The notes beneath the pieces were generated by a model. It ran no database searches and had not been told where the DNA came from. It worked only from the letters and a program-made list of their open reading frames with translations. Source: Paracoccus spongiarum (GTDB taxonomy: Bacteria > Pseudomonadota > Alphaproteobacteria > Rhodobacterales > Rhodobacteraceae). Taken from it: a DNA stretch of 64,000 bases. The translations under genes and the position numbers were made by a program. The stretch covers positions 62,001 to 126,000 of the forward strand of contig NZ_JAVAMQ010000009.1 in assembly GCF_030732095.1 (NCBI RefSeq), read 5' to 3'. Positions 44,709-53,369 of this stretch are shown here, piece after piece (positions within the stretch are counted from its first letter, which is position 1; each line of letters begins with the position of its first letter).

Positions 44709-45269
44709 TCAGGCCCCGCGCGCCAGGGCCGCGACCCCCGTGCGGGCCAGTTCCGTCAGTCCAAGGGGCCGCATCAGATCCGCAAAGGCGTCCAGCTTCG
44801 ACGGCGTGCCGACCAGTTCGAACACAAAGCTTTCCAGCGTCGAATCGACCACGTTCGCGCGGAAGATGTCGCCGATCCGCAGTGCCTCGACGCGCCGGTC
44901 GCCCTGTCCCCGCACCTTGAACAGGCCCAGTTCGCGCTCCACCGCCGGCCCCTCCACGGTCAGGTCGTGAACCTCGTGAACCGGCACGATCCGGCCCAGC
45001 TGGGCCTTGATCTGCTCGATCACCGCGGGCGTACCCCGCGTCACGACCGTAATGCGCGACCGGTGTCCGGTATGATCCACCTCGGCCACGGTCAGGCTGT
45101 CGATGTTGTAGCCACGCCCTGAAAACAGGCCGATGACGCGGGCCAGGACGCCCGGCTCGTTCTCGACCAGCACCGCCAGCGTATGGCTTTCCTCGACCTG
45201 CGCATTCGGATCGCGCAGGTCATAGGCCGAATGGCTCGACGCGCCCTTCTGGATGTTCAAAGCATTCAT
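44709..45269 (-). CDS. ilvN: Acetolactate synthase small (regulatory) subunit IlvN
   Basis: 186 residues from the ATG at 45269 (MNALNIQKG). The N-terminal ACT domain HTLAVLVENEPGVLARVIGLFSGRGYNIDSL, quoted in parts, binds valine for feedback inhibition (about 28-58), and the C-terminal domain (about 95-186) supports the catalytic subunit. IlvBN makes acetolactate and acetohydroxybutyrate for branched-chain amino acids. It is downstream of ilvB on the same strand, with a 70-bp gap containing the AAATATCCT hairpin element. Confidence 0.95.
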   Translation of the reverse strand: MNALNIQKGASSHSAYDLRDPNAQVEESHTLAVLVENEPGVLARVIGLFSGRGYNIDSLTVAEVDHTGHRSRITVVTRGTPAVIEQIKAQLGRIVPVHEVHDLTVEGPAVERELGLFKVRGQGDRRVEALRIGDIFRANVVDSTLESFVFELVGTPSKLDAFADLMRPLGLTELARTGVAALARGA

Positions 45270-45288
45270 GTCCTGCCCCTGTCTTCTG

Positions 45289-45330
45289 TGCAGAAATATC
45301 CTGGGGGGTGCGGGGGGCAAGCCCCCCGCT
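45289..45330 (+). repeat. AAATATCCT-type hairpin element, copy 2
   Basis: The head AAATATCCT is at 45294-45302. A perfect 9-bp stem GCGGGGGGC / GCCCCCCGC (45310-45318 and 45321-45329) with a 2-base loop follows. It lies in the ilvB-ilvN gap in the same plus-strand orientation as the copy at 7230-7268, so it is inverted relative to ilv transcription. It could lower ilvN expression relative to ilvB. Confidence 0.55.
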
Positions 45331-45339
45331 GCCGCCCTC

Positions 45340-47094
45340 TCAGACCAGAACCGCGCCCTCGGCCTGAATCGCGCCCTGGGTCTCGGCCTCGCCCAGCAGC
45401 ATCTCGTTATGCGGCTTGCCGGACGGGATCATCGGGAAGCAGTTCTCGTGTTTCTCGACCAGCACATCCAGGATGAACGGGCCATCATAGTCGATCATCT
45501 GCTGGATCGCCGCATCCAGATCGGCGGGGTCGCGGACCTGCGCGCCGGCGCAGCCGAAGGCCTCGGCCAGCTTCACGAAATCCGGCAGACTGTCCGACCA
45601 GGACTGGCTGTAGCGTTCGCCATGCAGCAATTGTTGCCACTGCCGCACCATGCCCAGGCGCTCGTTGTTGAGGATGAACTGCTTGACCGGCAGGCGGAAC
45701 TGCACGGCGGTGCCCATTTCCTGCATGTTCATCAGCCAGCTGGCATCGCCCGCCACATTGATGACCAGCGCCTCGGGATGGGCCATCTGCACCCCGATCG
45801 AGGCCGGCAGGCCATAGCCCATCGTGCCCAGCCCGCCCGAGGTCATCCAGCGGTTCGGCTCGTCGAAGTTCAGGTATTGCGCCGCCCACATCTGGTGCTG
45901 CCCGACCTCGGTGGTCACGTAGCGGTCATGCCCGCGGGTCAGCGCATCCAGACGCTGCATGGCGTGCTGCGGCTTGATGATCTTGTCGCTGTTGCGGAAG
46001 AACAGGCAGTTCTTGGACCGCCAGCCCTCGATCTTCTCCCACCACTGGCCAAGCGCCGCGCGGTTCACCTTGCGGCCGCGCGCCTTCCAGATCTTCAGAA
46101 GATCCTCCAGCACATGCCCGACATCGCCGACGATCGGGATGTCCACATGGATCACCTTGTTGATCGAGCTGGGGTCGATGTCGACATGCGCCTTGACCGA
46201 ATGGGGGCTGAAATCGGCCACCCGCCCGGTGATGCGGTCATCGAATCGCGCGCCGATATTGATCATCAGGTCGCAGCCATGCATCGCCAGGTTGGCCTCG
46301 TAGAGGCCGTGCATCCCCAGCATCCCCAGCCAGTTGCGCCCCGAGGCCGGATAGGCGCCGAGGCCCATCAGCGTCGAGGTCACCGGAAAGCCCGTCGCCT
46401 CGGCCAGTTCGCGCAGCAGCTGGCTGGCCGCGGGGCCGGAATTGATGACGCCGCCACCGGTGTAGAGGATCGGCCGCTCGGCCTGCTCGATCAGCTCGAC
46501 CAGCCGGGTGATCGCCGCCGTATCGCCCTTGCGCGCCGGCTGATAGCGCGACGGCTCGATCTGCTTGGGGCCGACGTAGGCGTCGGTGGCAAACTGCACA
46601 TCCTTGGGAATATCGACCAGCACCGGGCCCGGACGGCCCGAGGTGGCGACGTGAAAGGCGCGGTGGATCGTCTCGGCCAGCCTCGCCGTGTCCTTGACCA
46701 GCCAGTTGTGCTTCGTACAGGGTCGGGTGATGCCGACAGTATCGGCCTCCTGGAAGCCGTCGGTGCCGATCATGAAGGTCGGAACCTGGCCCGACAGCAC
46801 GACCAGCGGGATCGAATCCAGAAGCGCGTCGGTCAGCCCGGTGACGGCATTGGTCGCGCCCGGCCCCGAGGTGACCAGCACGACCCCGGGCTTGCCGGTC
46901 GAGCGTGCATATCCCTCGGCCATGTGGACCGCGCCCTGCTCGTGGCGGACGAGGACATGGGTGATGTCGTTCTGCTGGAAGATCTCGTCATAGATGGGTA
47001 GCACCGCCCCGCCCGGATAGCCGAATACGGTATCGACGCCCTGATCGCGCAGCGCCTCGACAACCATTCTCGCACCCGTCATCATTCGGGACAT
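45340..47094 (-). CDS. ilvB: Acetolactate synthase large subunit IlvB
   Basis: The catalytic TPP-dependent subunit, 584 residues from the ATG at 47094 (GGAG 8 bases before; a GTG at 47103 would add three residues). Features include the conserved glutamate region [17 protein letters not shown], the [15 protein letters not shown] block, GPGATN, and the TPP-binding [12 protein letters not shown] (GDG-like motif) near 454-465. It makes the first committed compounds of valine, leucine and isoleucine synthesis with IlvN. Confidence 0.96.
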   Translation of the reverse strand: MSRMMTGARMVVEALRDQGVDTVFGYPGGAVLPIYDEIFQQNDITHVLVRHEQGAVHMAEGYARSTGKPGVVLVTSGPGATNAVTGLTDALLDSIPLVVLSGQVPTFMIGTDGFQEADTVGITRPCTKHNWLVKDTARLAETIHRAFHVATSGRPGPVLVDIPKDVQFATDAYVGPKQIEPSRYQPARKGDTAAITRLVELIEQAERPILYTGGGVINSGPAASQLLRELAEATGFPVTSTLMGLGAYPASGRNWLGMLGMHGLYEANLAMHGCDLMINIGARFDDRITGRVADFSPHSVKAHVDIDPSSINKVIHVDIPIVGDVGHVLEDLLKIWKARGRKVNRAALGQWWEKIEGWRSKNCLFFRNSDKIIKPQHAMQRLDALTRGHDRYVTTEVGQHQMWAAQYLNFDEPNRWMTSGGLGTMGYGLPASIGVQMAHPEALVINVAGDASWLMNMQEMGTAVQFRLPVKQFILNNERLGMVRQWQQLLHGERYSQSWSDSLPDFVKLAEAFGCAGAQVRDPADLDAAIQQMIDYDGPFILDVLVEKHENCFPMIPSGKPHNEMLLGEAETQGAIQAEGAVLV

Positions 47095-47122
47095 CGTCTT
47101 CACTCCATCAGGTCAAACCGGC

Positions 47123-47145
47123 GCCGGGCGGCATGCCGCCCCGGC
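47123..47145 (-). promoter_or_regulatory. GC-rich hairpin in the ilvB 5' leader
   Basis: GCCGGGCGGC and GCCGCCCCGGC flank AT in a near-perfect palindrome (one bulged base), lying just after the predicted transcription start and about 30 bases before ilvB. No T-run follows. It could be a stability or attenuation element. Confidence 0.4.
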
Positions 47146-47153
47146 GTCGGCGC

Positions 47154-47182
47154 AAACTATGGACGTGCCCGCATGTGGTCAA
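47154..47182 (-). promoter_or_regulatory. Sigma-70-type promoter of ilvBN
   Basis: On the minus strand TTGACC (-35, 47182-47177) and TAGTTT (-10, 47159-47154) are exactly 17 bases apart, in a gap between bpt and ilvB. This predicts a leader of roughly 50 bases. No branched-chain-rich leader peptide is present in it. Confidence 0.55.
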
Positions 47183-47249
47183 TGGGATTCTGTGGATAAA
47201 ATGACGCAGAGGAACGCGAAATTGAAACTTTCTTTCGCGGGTTCCCGAT

Positions 47250-48089
47250 CTAGCGGTCGAATTGCGGCAGCGCGATCCGTGCCACCTGCTCGACGATCGG
47301 ATCGACCGACAGCGGATGGGCCTCGTTCGAGTGATCGTCCGGCCGGCCGATCTCCTGCCAGACCCCGCCCTTGTAGATCTCCAGCGCCGAGAACCGGGCC
47401 TTGTAATCCATCTTGCGGCTGCCCGGCACCCAGTAGCCCAGATAGACATAGGGCAGCTTGGCGGCGCGCGCGATCTCGATATGGTCGAGGATCAGGTAGG
47501 TGCCGAGGCTGGCGGACTGCAGCGCGGGGTCGTAGAAGCTGTAGACGAGGCTGAGTCCGTCATCCAGCACATCGGTCAGACAGACCGCGGCAAGGTGGTC
47601 GTCGCCCGCCTCAAGCGACTGCGGATCGCGCCCCGAGCAGCGATACTCGATCACCCGTGTCTTGACCGGGGTCTCCTCGATCATCGCGGCGAATTCGAAG
47701 ATGTCCATGTCGGCCATGCCGCCATCGGCATGACGGCGATCCAGATAGCGGCGAAACAGCTCGAACTGCTCCTCGGTGGCCCATGCGCTGGTGGCCAGAC
47801 GCTTCACCCCCGCGTTGCGCCGCAAAAGCCGTCTCTGGGTGCGCGAGGTCCTGAAATCCGCGACCCGGATCCGCGCCGACATGCAGGCCACGCAGCTTTC
47901 GCAGCTGGGCCGGTACAGCACGTTCTGCGACCGCCGAAAGCCCTGACGCGACAGCGCATTGTTCATGTCGGCCGAATTTTCGCCATGCAGGGCGGTGAAC
48001 AGTTTTCGTTCCGCCCGTCCATGCAGGTAGGGGCAGGGCTGCGGCGCCGTCACATAGAATTGCGGCGCATGCGGTACCGTATGCCGCAT
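47250..48089 (-). CDS. bpt: Aspartate/glutamate leucyltransferase Bpt (N-end rule)
   Basis: A 279-residue member of the arginyl/leucyl-tRNA-protein transferase family, which tags proteins with N-terminal Asp or Glu for degradation by ClpAP. The ATG at 48089 has AGAGG 8 bases upstream; a GTG at 48098 would add three residues. [23 protein letters not shown] (cysteine cluster near 63-69, quoted in parts) and [18 protein letters not shown] near 213-230 are family hallmarks. Leucyl versus arginyl specificity is assigned from the usual bacterial form. Confidence 0.93.
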   Translation of the reverse strand: MRHTVPHAPQFYVTAPQPCPYLHGRAERKLFTALHGENSADMNNALSRQGFRRSQNVLYRPSCESCVACMSARIRVADFRTSRTQRRLLRRNAGVKRLATSAWATEEQFELFRRYLDRRHADGGMADMDIFEFAAMIEETPVKTRVIEYRCSGRDPQSLEAGDDHLAAVCLTDVLDDGLSLVYSFYDPALQSASLGTYLILDHIEIARAAKLPYVYLGYWVPGSRKMDYKARFSALEIYKGGVWQEIGRPDDHSNEAHPLSVDPIVEQVARIALPQFDR

Positions 48090-48255
48090 CAGGCCCACCT
48101 CTCGCCACAGTTGAACGGGTCACATCTGATCATGCGTGCGCTTGCGGGTCCGGTTTCGCCTGTGGGTCCATCCGCGCGGAAGCCTAGCAACGAATTCCTG
48201 ACGCGCCAAGCAGGGAAAGAGTTAACGTCGCAGGCGGTTTCAGACAATGCCCGCG

Positions 48256-48283
48256 TTGACCATGATCGGGCTTTCACTACTGT
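48256..48283 (+). promoter_or_regulatory. Putative promoter of glnE, possibly leaderless
   Basis: TTGACC (48256-48261) and TACTGT (48278-48283) are 16 bases apart. The predicted start of transcription, about 7 bases after the -10, coincides with the glnE ATG at 48291, and no Shine-Dalgarno sequence is seen before that ATG. Confidence 0.35.
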
Positions 48284-48290
48284 GTCCGGC

Positions 48291-51095
48291 ATGGATTTCG
48301 ACGCCGCCATAACGCGCCTGCCGCTGCCCCATGACCCTGACCGCGCCGCGCGCGTCCGTGCCGACTTCGCCGATCTTCCGTCGCGGCTGACCGACCTGCT
48401 GGCCGGGGTGGCGGGATGCAGCCCATACCTGACCGGGCTGATGGGGAAAGAGGCCGGCTGGCTGCGCGGGCGCGCGCTGGACCATGACGACGTGGTTGCG
48501 CGCGAGACGCGGGACTTCGAGTCCCTCGATGCCGACGATCTCGGCATCGGCCTGCGCCGCGCAAAGCGCCGGGTCGCGCTGCAGGCGGCGCTGGCCGATC
48601 TGGGGGGCGTGTGGTCGCTGGAACAGGTGACCGGCGCGCTGTCCGACCTTGCCGACCGCGCGACCGACCTGGCGCTGCGCCTGCATGTCGCCCATGAGGC
48701 GCGGCGCGGCAAGCTGCCGGCGACGACCGCCGATGCGGGCGGGCTTTTCGCGCTGGCGATGGGCAAGGGCGGCGCCCGCGAGCTGAACTACAGCTCGGAC
48801 ATCGACCTGATCGTGTTCTACGACGAGGACGCCTATGCCGAGGCGGACCAGCACGAGGCCCGCGCCGCGTTGATCCGGGCAACGAAGAAGATGGCGGCCA
48901 CGCTCTCGGACGTGACCGAACATGGCTACGTCTTTCGCACCGACCTGCGGCTGCGGCCCGATGCGGCGGTGACGCCGGTCTGCATCTCGACCGCCGCGGC
49001 GCTGGCCTATTACGAGGCCGAGGGCCGGACCTGGGAACGCGCCGCGTTCATCAAGGCTCGGGCGGCGGCCGGCGACATCGTGGCCGGCGAACGTTTCCTG
49101 GCGGAACTGCGCCCCTTCGTCTGGCGCAAGCATCTGGACTTCGCCGCGATCCAGGACGCCCACGACATGCGGCTGCGCATCCGCGACCACAAGGGGCTGG
49201 GCGGCAGGCTGGAGGTGCCGGGCCACAACATCAAGCTGGGCCGCGGCGGTATCCGCGAGATCGAGTTCTTCACCCAGACCCGGCAGCTGATCGCGGGCGG
49301 GCGCGATCCGCAGCTGCGCTGCCGCGACACCGTGGGCGGGCTGGCCGCGCTGGCCCGGCAGGGCTGGCTGCCGCACGAGGTCGCGGACGAACTGGCCGAT
49401 CATTATCGCAGCCATCGCGACATCGAACACCGCATCCAGATGGTCAATGACGCCCAGACCCATTCCCTGCCGAAAGAGCCCGAGGCGCTGGCGGCGATCG
49501 CGGCAATGATGGGCGAGGCGGATGCCGATGCCTGGTCGGCCGCGCTGAAAGCCCGGCTCGAGCGCGTGCACGAGATGACCGAGACCTTTTTCGCGCCGGG
49601 CGAGACCGCCGACCGGCCCGAGCTTTCCGACGAGGCCACGGCGATCATCGCCCGCTGGCAAGGTTACGCGGCGCTGCGTTCGGCCCGGTCGCGGCAGATC
49701 TTCAAGCGCGTCGAGCCCGAGCTTCTGTCGCGCATGGCGCGCACGGGCCATCCCGACGAGGCGCTGCAACGCTTTGACAGCTTTCTTGCGGGGCTGCCGG
49801 CGGGGGTGCAGCTGTTCTCGCTGTTCGAGGCCAATCCGCAACTGATCGAGCTGATCGTCGATATCTGCGGCACCGCGCCGGGGCTGGCGGCCTATCTGGC
49901 GCGGCATCCCGCGGTGCTGGACGCGGTTCTGGGCGGCAGCTTCTTCGCGCCCTGGCCCGGGGCGCCGGGGCTGCGCGACAGCCTGTCGGCGGCCCTCGCG
50001 ACTGCGGGATCTGGACCTGCCGGCAGCTATGAAGGCGCGCTGGACGCCGCGCGGCGCTGGGCGCATGAGTGGCATTTCCGCATCGGCGTGCATCACCTGC
50101 GCGGACTGATCGACGCTGACGAGGCCGGCACCCAATATGCCGATCTGGCCGATGCCTGCCTTGCGGCGCTGTTCCCGGTGACCGCCGCCGATTTCGCGCA
50201 CCGCCACGGGCCGCCGCCGGGCCGCGGGGCGGTGGTGCTGGGCATGGGATCGCTGGGCGCGCGGCTGCTGAATGCGGGATCGGATCTCGACCTGATCGTG
50301 ATTTACGACGCCGCCGGGGACGAGGCGTCCGAAGGGCCGCGGCCGCTTGCGACCCGGCCCTACTACGCCAGGCTCACCCAGGCGATGATCACCGCCGTGT
50401 CGGCCCTGACCGCCGAGGGCAGGCTTTACGAGGTCGACATGCGCCTGCGCCCATCGGGCCGGCAGGGTCCGGTCGCCACCTCGGTGCAAGGCTTCGAGAA
50501 CTACCAGATGACCGAGGCCTGGACATGGGAGCATCTGGCGCTGAGCCGGGCCCGCATTGTCGCGCGTGCCGGCGCCGATGCCGAGCAGCTTGCCGATCAG
50601 GTCGAGGCCCTGCGGTTGTCGGTCATGCGCGGATGCGGCGGCGCGGCGCGGGTCATGCCCGATCTGGCCGAGATGCGGGCGCGGATCTTCGCGGCCAAGG
50701 CGCCCGACGGCCAGTGGGAGGCCAAGGTCGGGCCGGGGCGCCTGCAGGACATCGAATTGCTGGCCCAGTCCTGTGCCCTGCGCGGCGGCGATCCCGCCCG
50801 CCCGACGCTGGCGCAGCTGCGCGCCGGCGTGCGGTCCGGCCTGCTGGCACGCGAGACGGCCGACCGTCTGGCCTCGATCTGGCGTTTCCTGTGGCGCCTG
50901 CACGCCTCGGGCCGGCTGCTGACCGACCGGCCACTGGACATGGCCGAGATCGGGCTGGGCGGGCAGGAGTTCCTGCTGCGGGAGACCGGTGCCGAAACGC
51001 TGTCGGGGCTGGCCGAGGCGCTGGAGAGCCGGGTCGCCGAGGCCGCGCGGATCATCGGAGACGAACTGCCCGCGCGCGCTGCGGCCGAAGGCTAG
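48291..51095 (+). CDS. glnE: Bifunctional glutamine synthetase adenylyltransferase/deadenylylase GlnE
   Basis: GlnE attaches and removes AMP from glutamine synthetase in response to nitrogen status via PII. From the ATG at 48291 it is 934 residues, typical size. The N-terminal deadenylylase domain has its nucleotidyltransferase motif GKGGARELNYSSDIDLIVFY near 157-176, and the C-terminal adenylylase domain has GMGSLGARLLNAGSDLDLIV near 651-670. Each is followed by helical domains. The frame is open further upstream to 47262 but that part overlaps bpt antisense and is not coding. Confidence 0.95.
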   Translation: MDFDAAITRLPLPHDPDRAARVRADFADLPSRLTDLLAGVAGCSPYLTGLMGKEAGWLRGRALDHDDVVARETRDFESLDADDLGIGLRRAKRRVALQAALADLGGVWSLEQVTGALSDLADRATDLALRLHVAHEARRGKLPATTADAGGLFALAMGKGGARELNYSSDIDLIVFYDEDAYAEADQHEARAALIRATKKMAATLSDVTEHGYVFRTDLRLRPDAAVTPVCISTAAALAYYEAEGRTWERAAFIKARAAAGDIVAGERFLAELRPFVWRKHLDFAAIQDAHDMRLRIRDHKGLGGRLEVPGHNIKLGRGGIREIEFFTQTRQLIAGGRDPQLRCRDTVGGLAALARQGWLPHEVADELADHYRSHRDIEHRIQMVNDAQTHSLPKEPEALAAIAAMMGEADADAWSAALKARLERVHEMTETFFAPGETADRPELSDEATAIIARWQGYAALRSARSRQIFKRVEPELLSRMARTGHPDEALQRFDSFLAGLPAGVQLFSLFEANPQLIELIVDICGTAPGLAAYLARHPAVLDAVLGGSFFAPWPGAPGLRDSLSAALATAGSGPAGSYEGALDAARRWAHEWHFRIGVHHLRGLIDADEAGTQYADLADACLAALFPVTAADFAHRHGPPPGRGAVVLGMGSLGARLLNAGSDLDLIVIYDAAGDEASEGPRPLATRPYYARLTQAMITAVSALTAEGRLYEVDMRLRPSGRQGPVATSVQGFENYQMTEAWTWEHLALSRARIVARAGADAEQLADQVEALRLSVMRGCGGAARVMPDLAEMRARIFAAKAPDGQWEAKVGPGRLQDIELLAQSCALRGGDPARPTLAQLRAGVRSGLLARETADRLASIWRFLWRLHASGRLLTDRPLDMAEIGLGGQEFLLRETGAETLSGLAEALESRVAEAARIIGDELPARAAAEG

Positions 51096-51102
51096 ACGCG
51101 GA

Positions 51103-53262
51103 TCACCCGGCGGCGGTCGCCGGCAGCGGGTCAAGGTCGTCCTCCTGACGGGGCAGCGCGGAGGCGCCGCTGTCCGTCACGGCCTGCCGCCAGGCCGCCG
51201 CCGCGGGCCGCGCGGAGGGTCCGGCCTCGGCAGCGATCTCGGCCAGGGACCGCCCGCCGATCGGGCCGAGGACCGGCACCAGTACCCGGCCCTCCCCCGC
51301 CACCGGCTGCGCCGGCGCGGCTTCGGCCTCGGGCGCGTCGAAGATGCCATGCGCCGTCTTGTCCCAGTAGAACGGCTTTGCCACCACCTCGTAGATCGCC
51401 TTCCACCCGGCCAGGCAGCCAAGCGGGAAATACAGGTGCAGGCTGGGAACCCAGCCCAGCAGGTGGCGATGCCTGGCGCCGCGCACCGCCCACAGACCGA
51501 TGCCAATGCTGATCGCTTCGGTCGCGATGAACAGGCCGAACAGCACCGCAAGGGCGTGACCACCCCAGACATCGGCCAGAGGCGCGCGCAGCGGATGGGG
51601 CAGGCCAAGGCTCAGCAGCCAGAAGCTCCACAATATCGGGGCCAGCAGGTATTGCGACAGGGTGGCCAGGAACTGCACCTGAAAGCCCAAGAAGCGCCGC
51701 GGCCCCAGATCGCGCCACAGCTGCCGCGGGCTGCGCATGTGCACGCCCCAGGTCATCGCATAGCCCTTGAGCCAGCGCGAGCGTTGCTTGACCCAGGGCA
51801 GGGCCCGGCAATTCGCCTCTTCGTCGGTGGTGGTGTCGATGATCTCGGTGCGCCAGCCGCGCCGGGCCAGCCGGACGCCGAGATCGGCGTCCTCGGTGAC
51901 GTTCCAGGCATCCCAGGCGCCCACGGCTTCCAGCGCATTGCGGCGAAAGAAGATCGTGGTGCCGCCCAGGGGCACGACCAGCCCCAGCCGCGCGACCCCC
52001 GGCAGCAGCACCCTGAACCAGGCGGCGTATTCGATGGTAAAGCAGCGGGCCAGCCAGTTGGTCGTCGGGTTGTAATAGTCCAGCGCGCCCTGCAGGCAGG
52101 CCACATCGGGCGCTGCGAAATGAAAGCCGCGGGCGACCTTGTGCAACTGGTCGGCATCGGGCCGGTCCTCGGCGTCCCAGACGCCCACGATCTCGCCCCG
52201 GCAGAAGTTCAGCGCATAGTTCAGCGCGCGAGGCTTGGTCTGCAGCGGGCCTTCCGGCACCTCGACGACGCGCAGCCATGCGGGCAGGTCGACGCCCGCA
52301 AGGGCGCGGCGGGTGATCTGGTCGCTGGCCTCGATCACCAGCAGGACATCGGTCAGCTCGCGCGGATAGTCGAGCCGGGCCAGTCTTCTGACAAGCCGCC
52401 CGGCCACATCGCTTTCGCGAAACAGCGGCACCATCACCGAGATGACCGGCAGCGCGCCGGTCATCTGCGGTGCGGCGATGCGGCCCTCGCCTGTCTCGCG
52501 CAGGGCGCGGGCGCGCGCACGGCCCGCCCGCCATGTCGCCGCGAAGGCCAGCAGCTTCAGCCCGGTCAGCGCCAGAAGCGTCAGCACCGCCCAGCCCGTC
52601 AGCACCGACAGCATCACCACCGGCATCAGCCACAGCCCCGCCGCAACGCCCGCCATGAGGGCTAGCGCGACCCGCCCGGTCAGCGCCTCGTTGCGGGTCC
52701 GGCAGCTTTCGGCGGCAGGCACGCGCAACTCGGCGGCCCTGATCATCGCGGTGCGGCGCGAGGCAAGGATGGCCGTCTGGATCTGCGCCTCGCTGGACAG
52801 CAGCATGCGGATGCGCCCGAAGGCTTCCGGCAGCCGCGGCCGCAGGGCTTCGAATTCGTCGGGGCGGTCGGTGGCGACCCAGGTCGTGCCGCCGATCCGC
52901 CGCCAGGGCAGCACGCCATGGGCAAGGCAGAACTCGGCGCCGGCCGCGTCGATCAGCCGGGGATCGCCGGGTGTGGCCGCCGGGTCCACCGCGCTGGTGC
53001 GCCATTGCCGCGACAGCGCGCGGGTCAGCGCCTCGGGCGTGACCCAGCCCTGTGCCAGCAGGATCTGGCCCAGCCGCGCCTTCTGGCGCTGGCGCATCAC
53101 CACGGCCTTCAGCAGGTGGCCCGGATCGACGGCGCCGTCTTCTAGCAGGATCTGGCCCAGAGGCTGCAGGTTGCGAGGCGCTAGGGTCGCCGGCTGCGGC
53201 AGATCGGCCGGCGCGGCTTCGGGCGGAAAGGAGGCTGGGGTCTGTCTGCGAGGCTCGGACAT
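51103..53262 (-). CDS. MshEN-domain glycosyltransferase family 2 fusion protein
   Basis: 719 residues. Two N-terminal repeats (LGQILLEDGAV near 35-45 and LGQILLAQGWV near 64-74) mark an MshEN/GspE-N domain, the region that binds cyclic-di-GMP or partners in type II secretion ATPases. Two membrane helices follow (about 197-243), then a GT2 domain with DAED 363-366, TEDAD 456-460 and the processive-type QRSRW 493-497. More membrane helices lie at about 525-600. It resembles polysaccharide synthases and NfrB-like proteins. The fusion suggests c-di-GMP-controlled exopolysaccharide synthesis, which is inference. Confidence 0.88.
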   Translation of the reverse strand: MSEPRRQTPASFPPEAAPADLPQPATLAPRNLQPLGQILLEDGAVDPGHLLKAVVMRQRQKARLGQILLAQGWVTPEALTRALSRQWRTSAVDPAATPGDPRLIDAAGAEFCLAHGVLPWRRIGGTTWVATDRPDEFEALRPRLPEAFGRIRMLLSSEAQIQTAILASRRTAMIRAAELRVPAAESCRTRNEALTGRVALALMAGVAAGLWLMPVVMLSVLTGWAVLTLLALTGLKLLAFAATWRAGRARARALRETGEGRIAAPQMTGALPVISVMVPLFRESDVAGRLVRRLARLDYPRELTDVLLVIEASDQITRRALAGVDLPAWLRVVEVPEGPLQTKPRALNYALNFCRGEIVGVWDAEDRPDADQLHKVARGFHFAAPDVACLQGALDYYNPTTNWLARCFTIEYAAWFRVLLPGVARLGLVVPLGGTTIFFRRNALEAVGAWDAWNVTEDADLGVRLARRGWRTEIIDTTTDEEANCRALPWVKQRSRWLKGYAMTWGVHMRSPRQLWRDLGPRRFLGFQVQFLATLSQYLLAPILWSFWLLSLGLPHPLRAPLADVWGGHALAVLFGLFIATEAISIGIGLWAVRGARHRHLLGWVPSLHLYFPLGCLAGWKAIYEVVAKPFYWDKTAHGIFDAPEAEAAPAQPVAGEGRVLVPVLGPIGGRSLAEIAAEAGPSARPAAAAWRQAVTDSGASALPRQEDDLDPLPATAAG

Positions 53263-53369
53263 GGGCGAATCCCTGAAGGATCGCCCAGTCTTGTCACGCG
53301 AAGGGTTAAGAAGATGTTAAGCGCAACAGCCGCGCGGCGGGATGCCGCGGGGCCGCAACACCCGCGCCT

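Noticed and set aside
47104-47182. Leader peptide with branched-chain codons before ilvB
   Set aside because: The only small reading frame seen (an ATG followed by Arg-Ala-Arg-Pro and stop) has no Ile, Val or Leu codons.
47262-48290. In-frame upstream extension of glnE over bpt
   Set aside because: It is antisense to bpt, which is well supported; glnE similarity begins at the ATG at 48291 and the family length fits that start.
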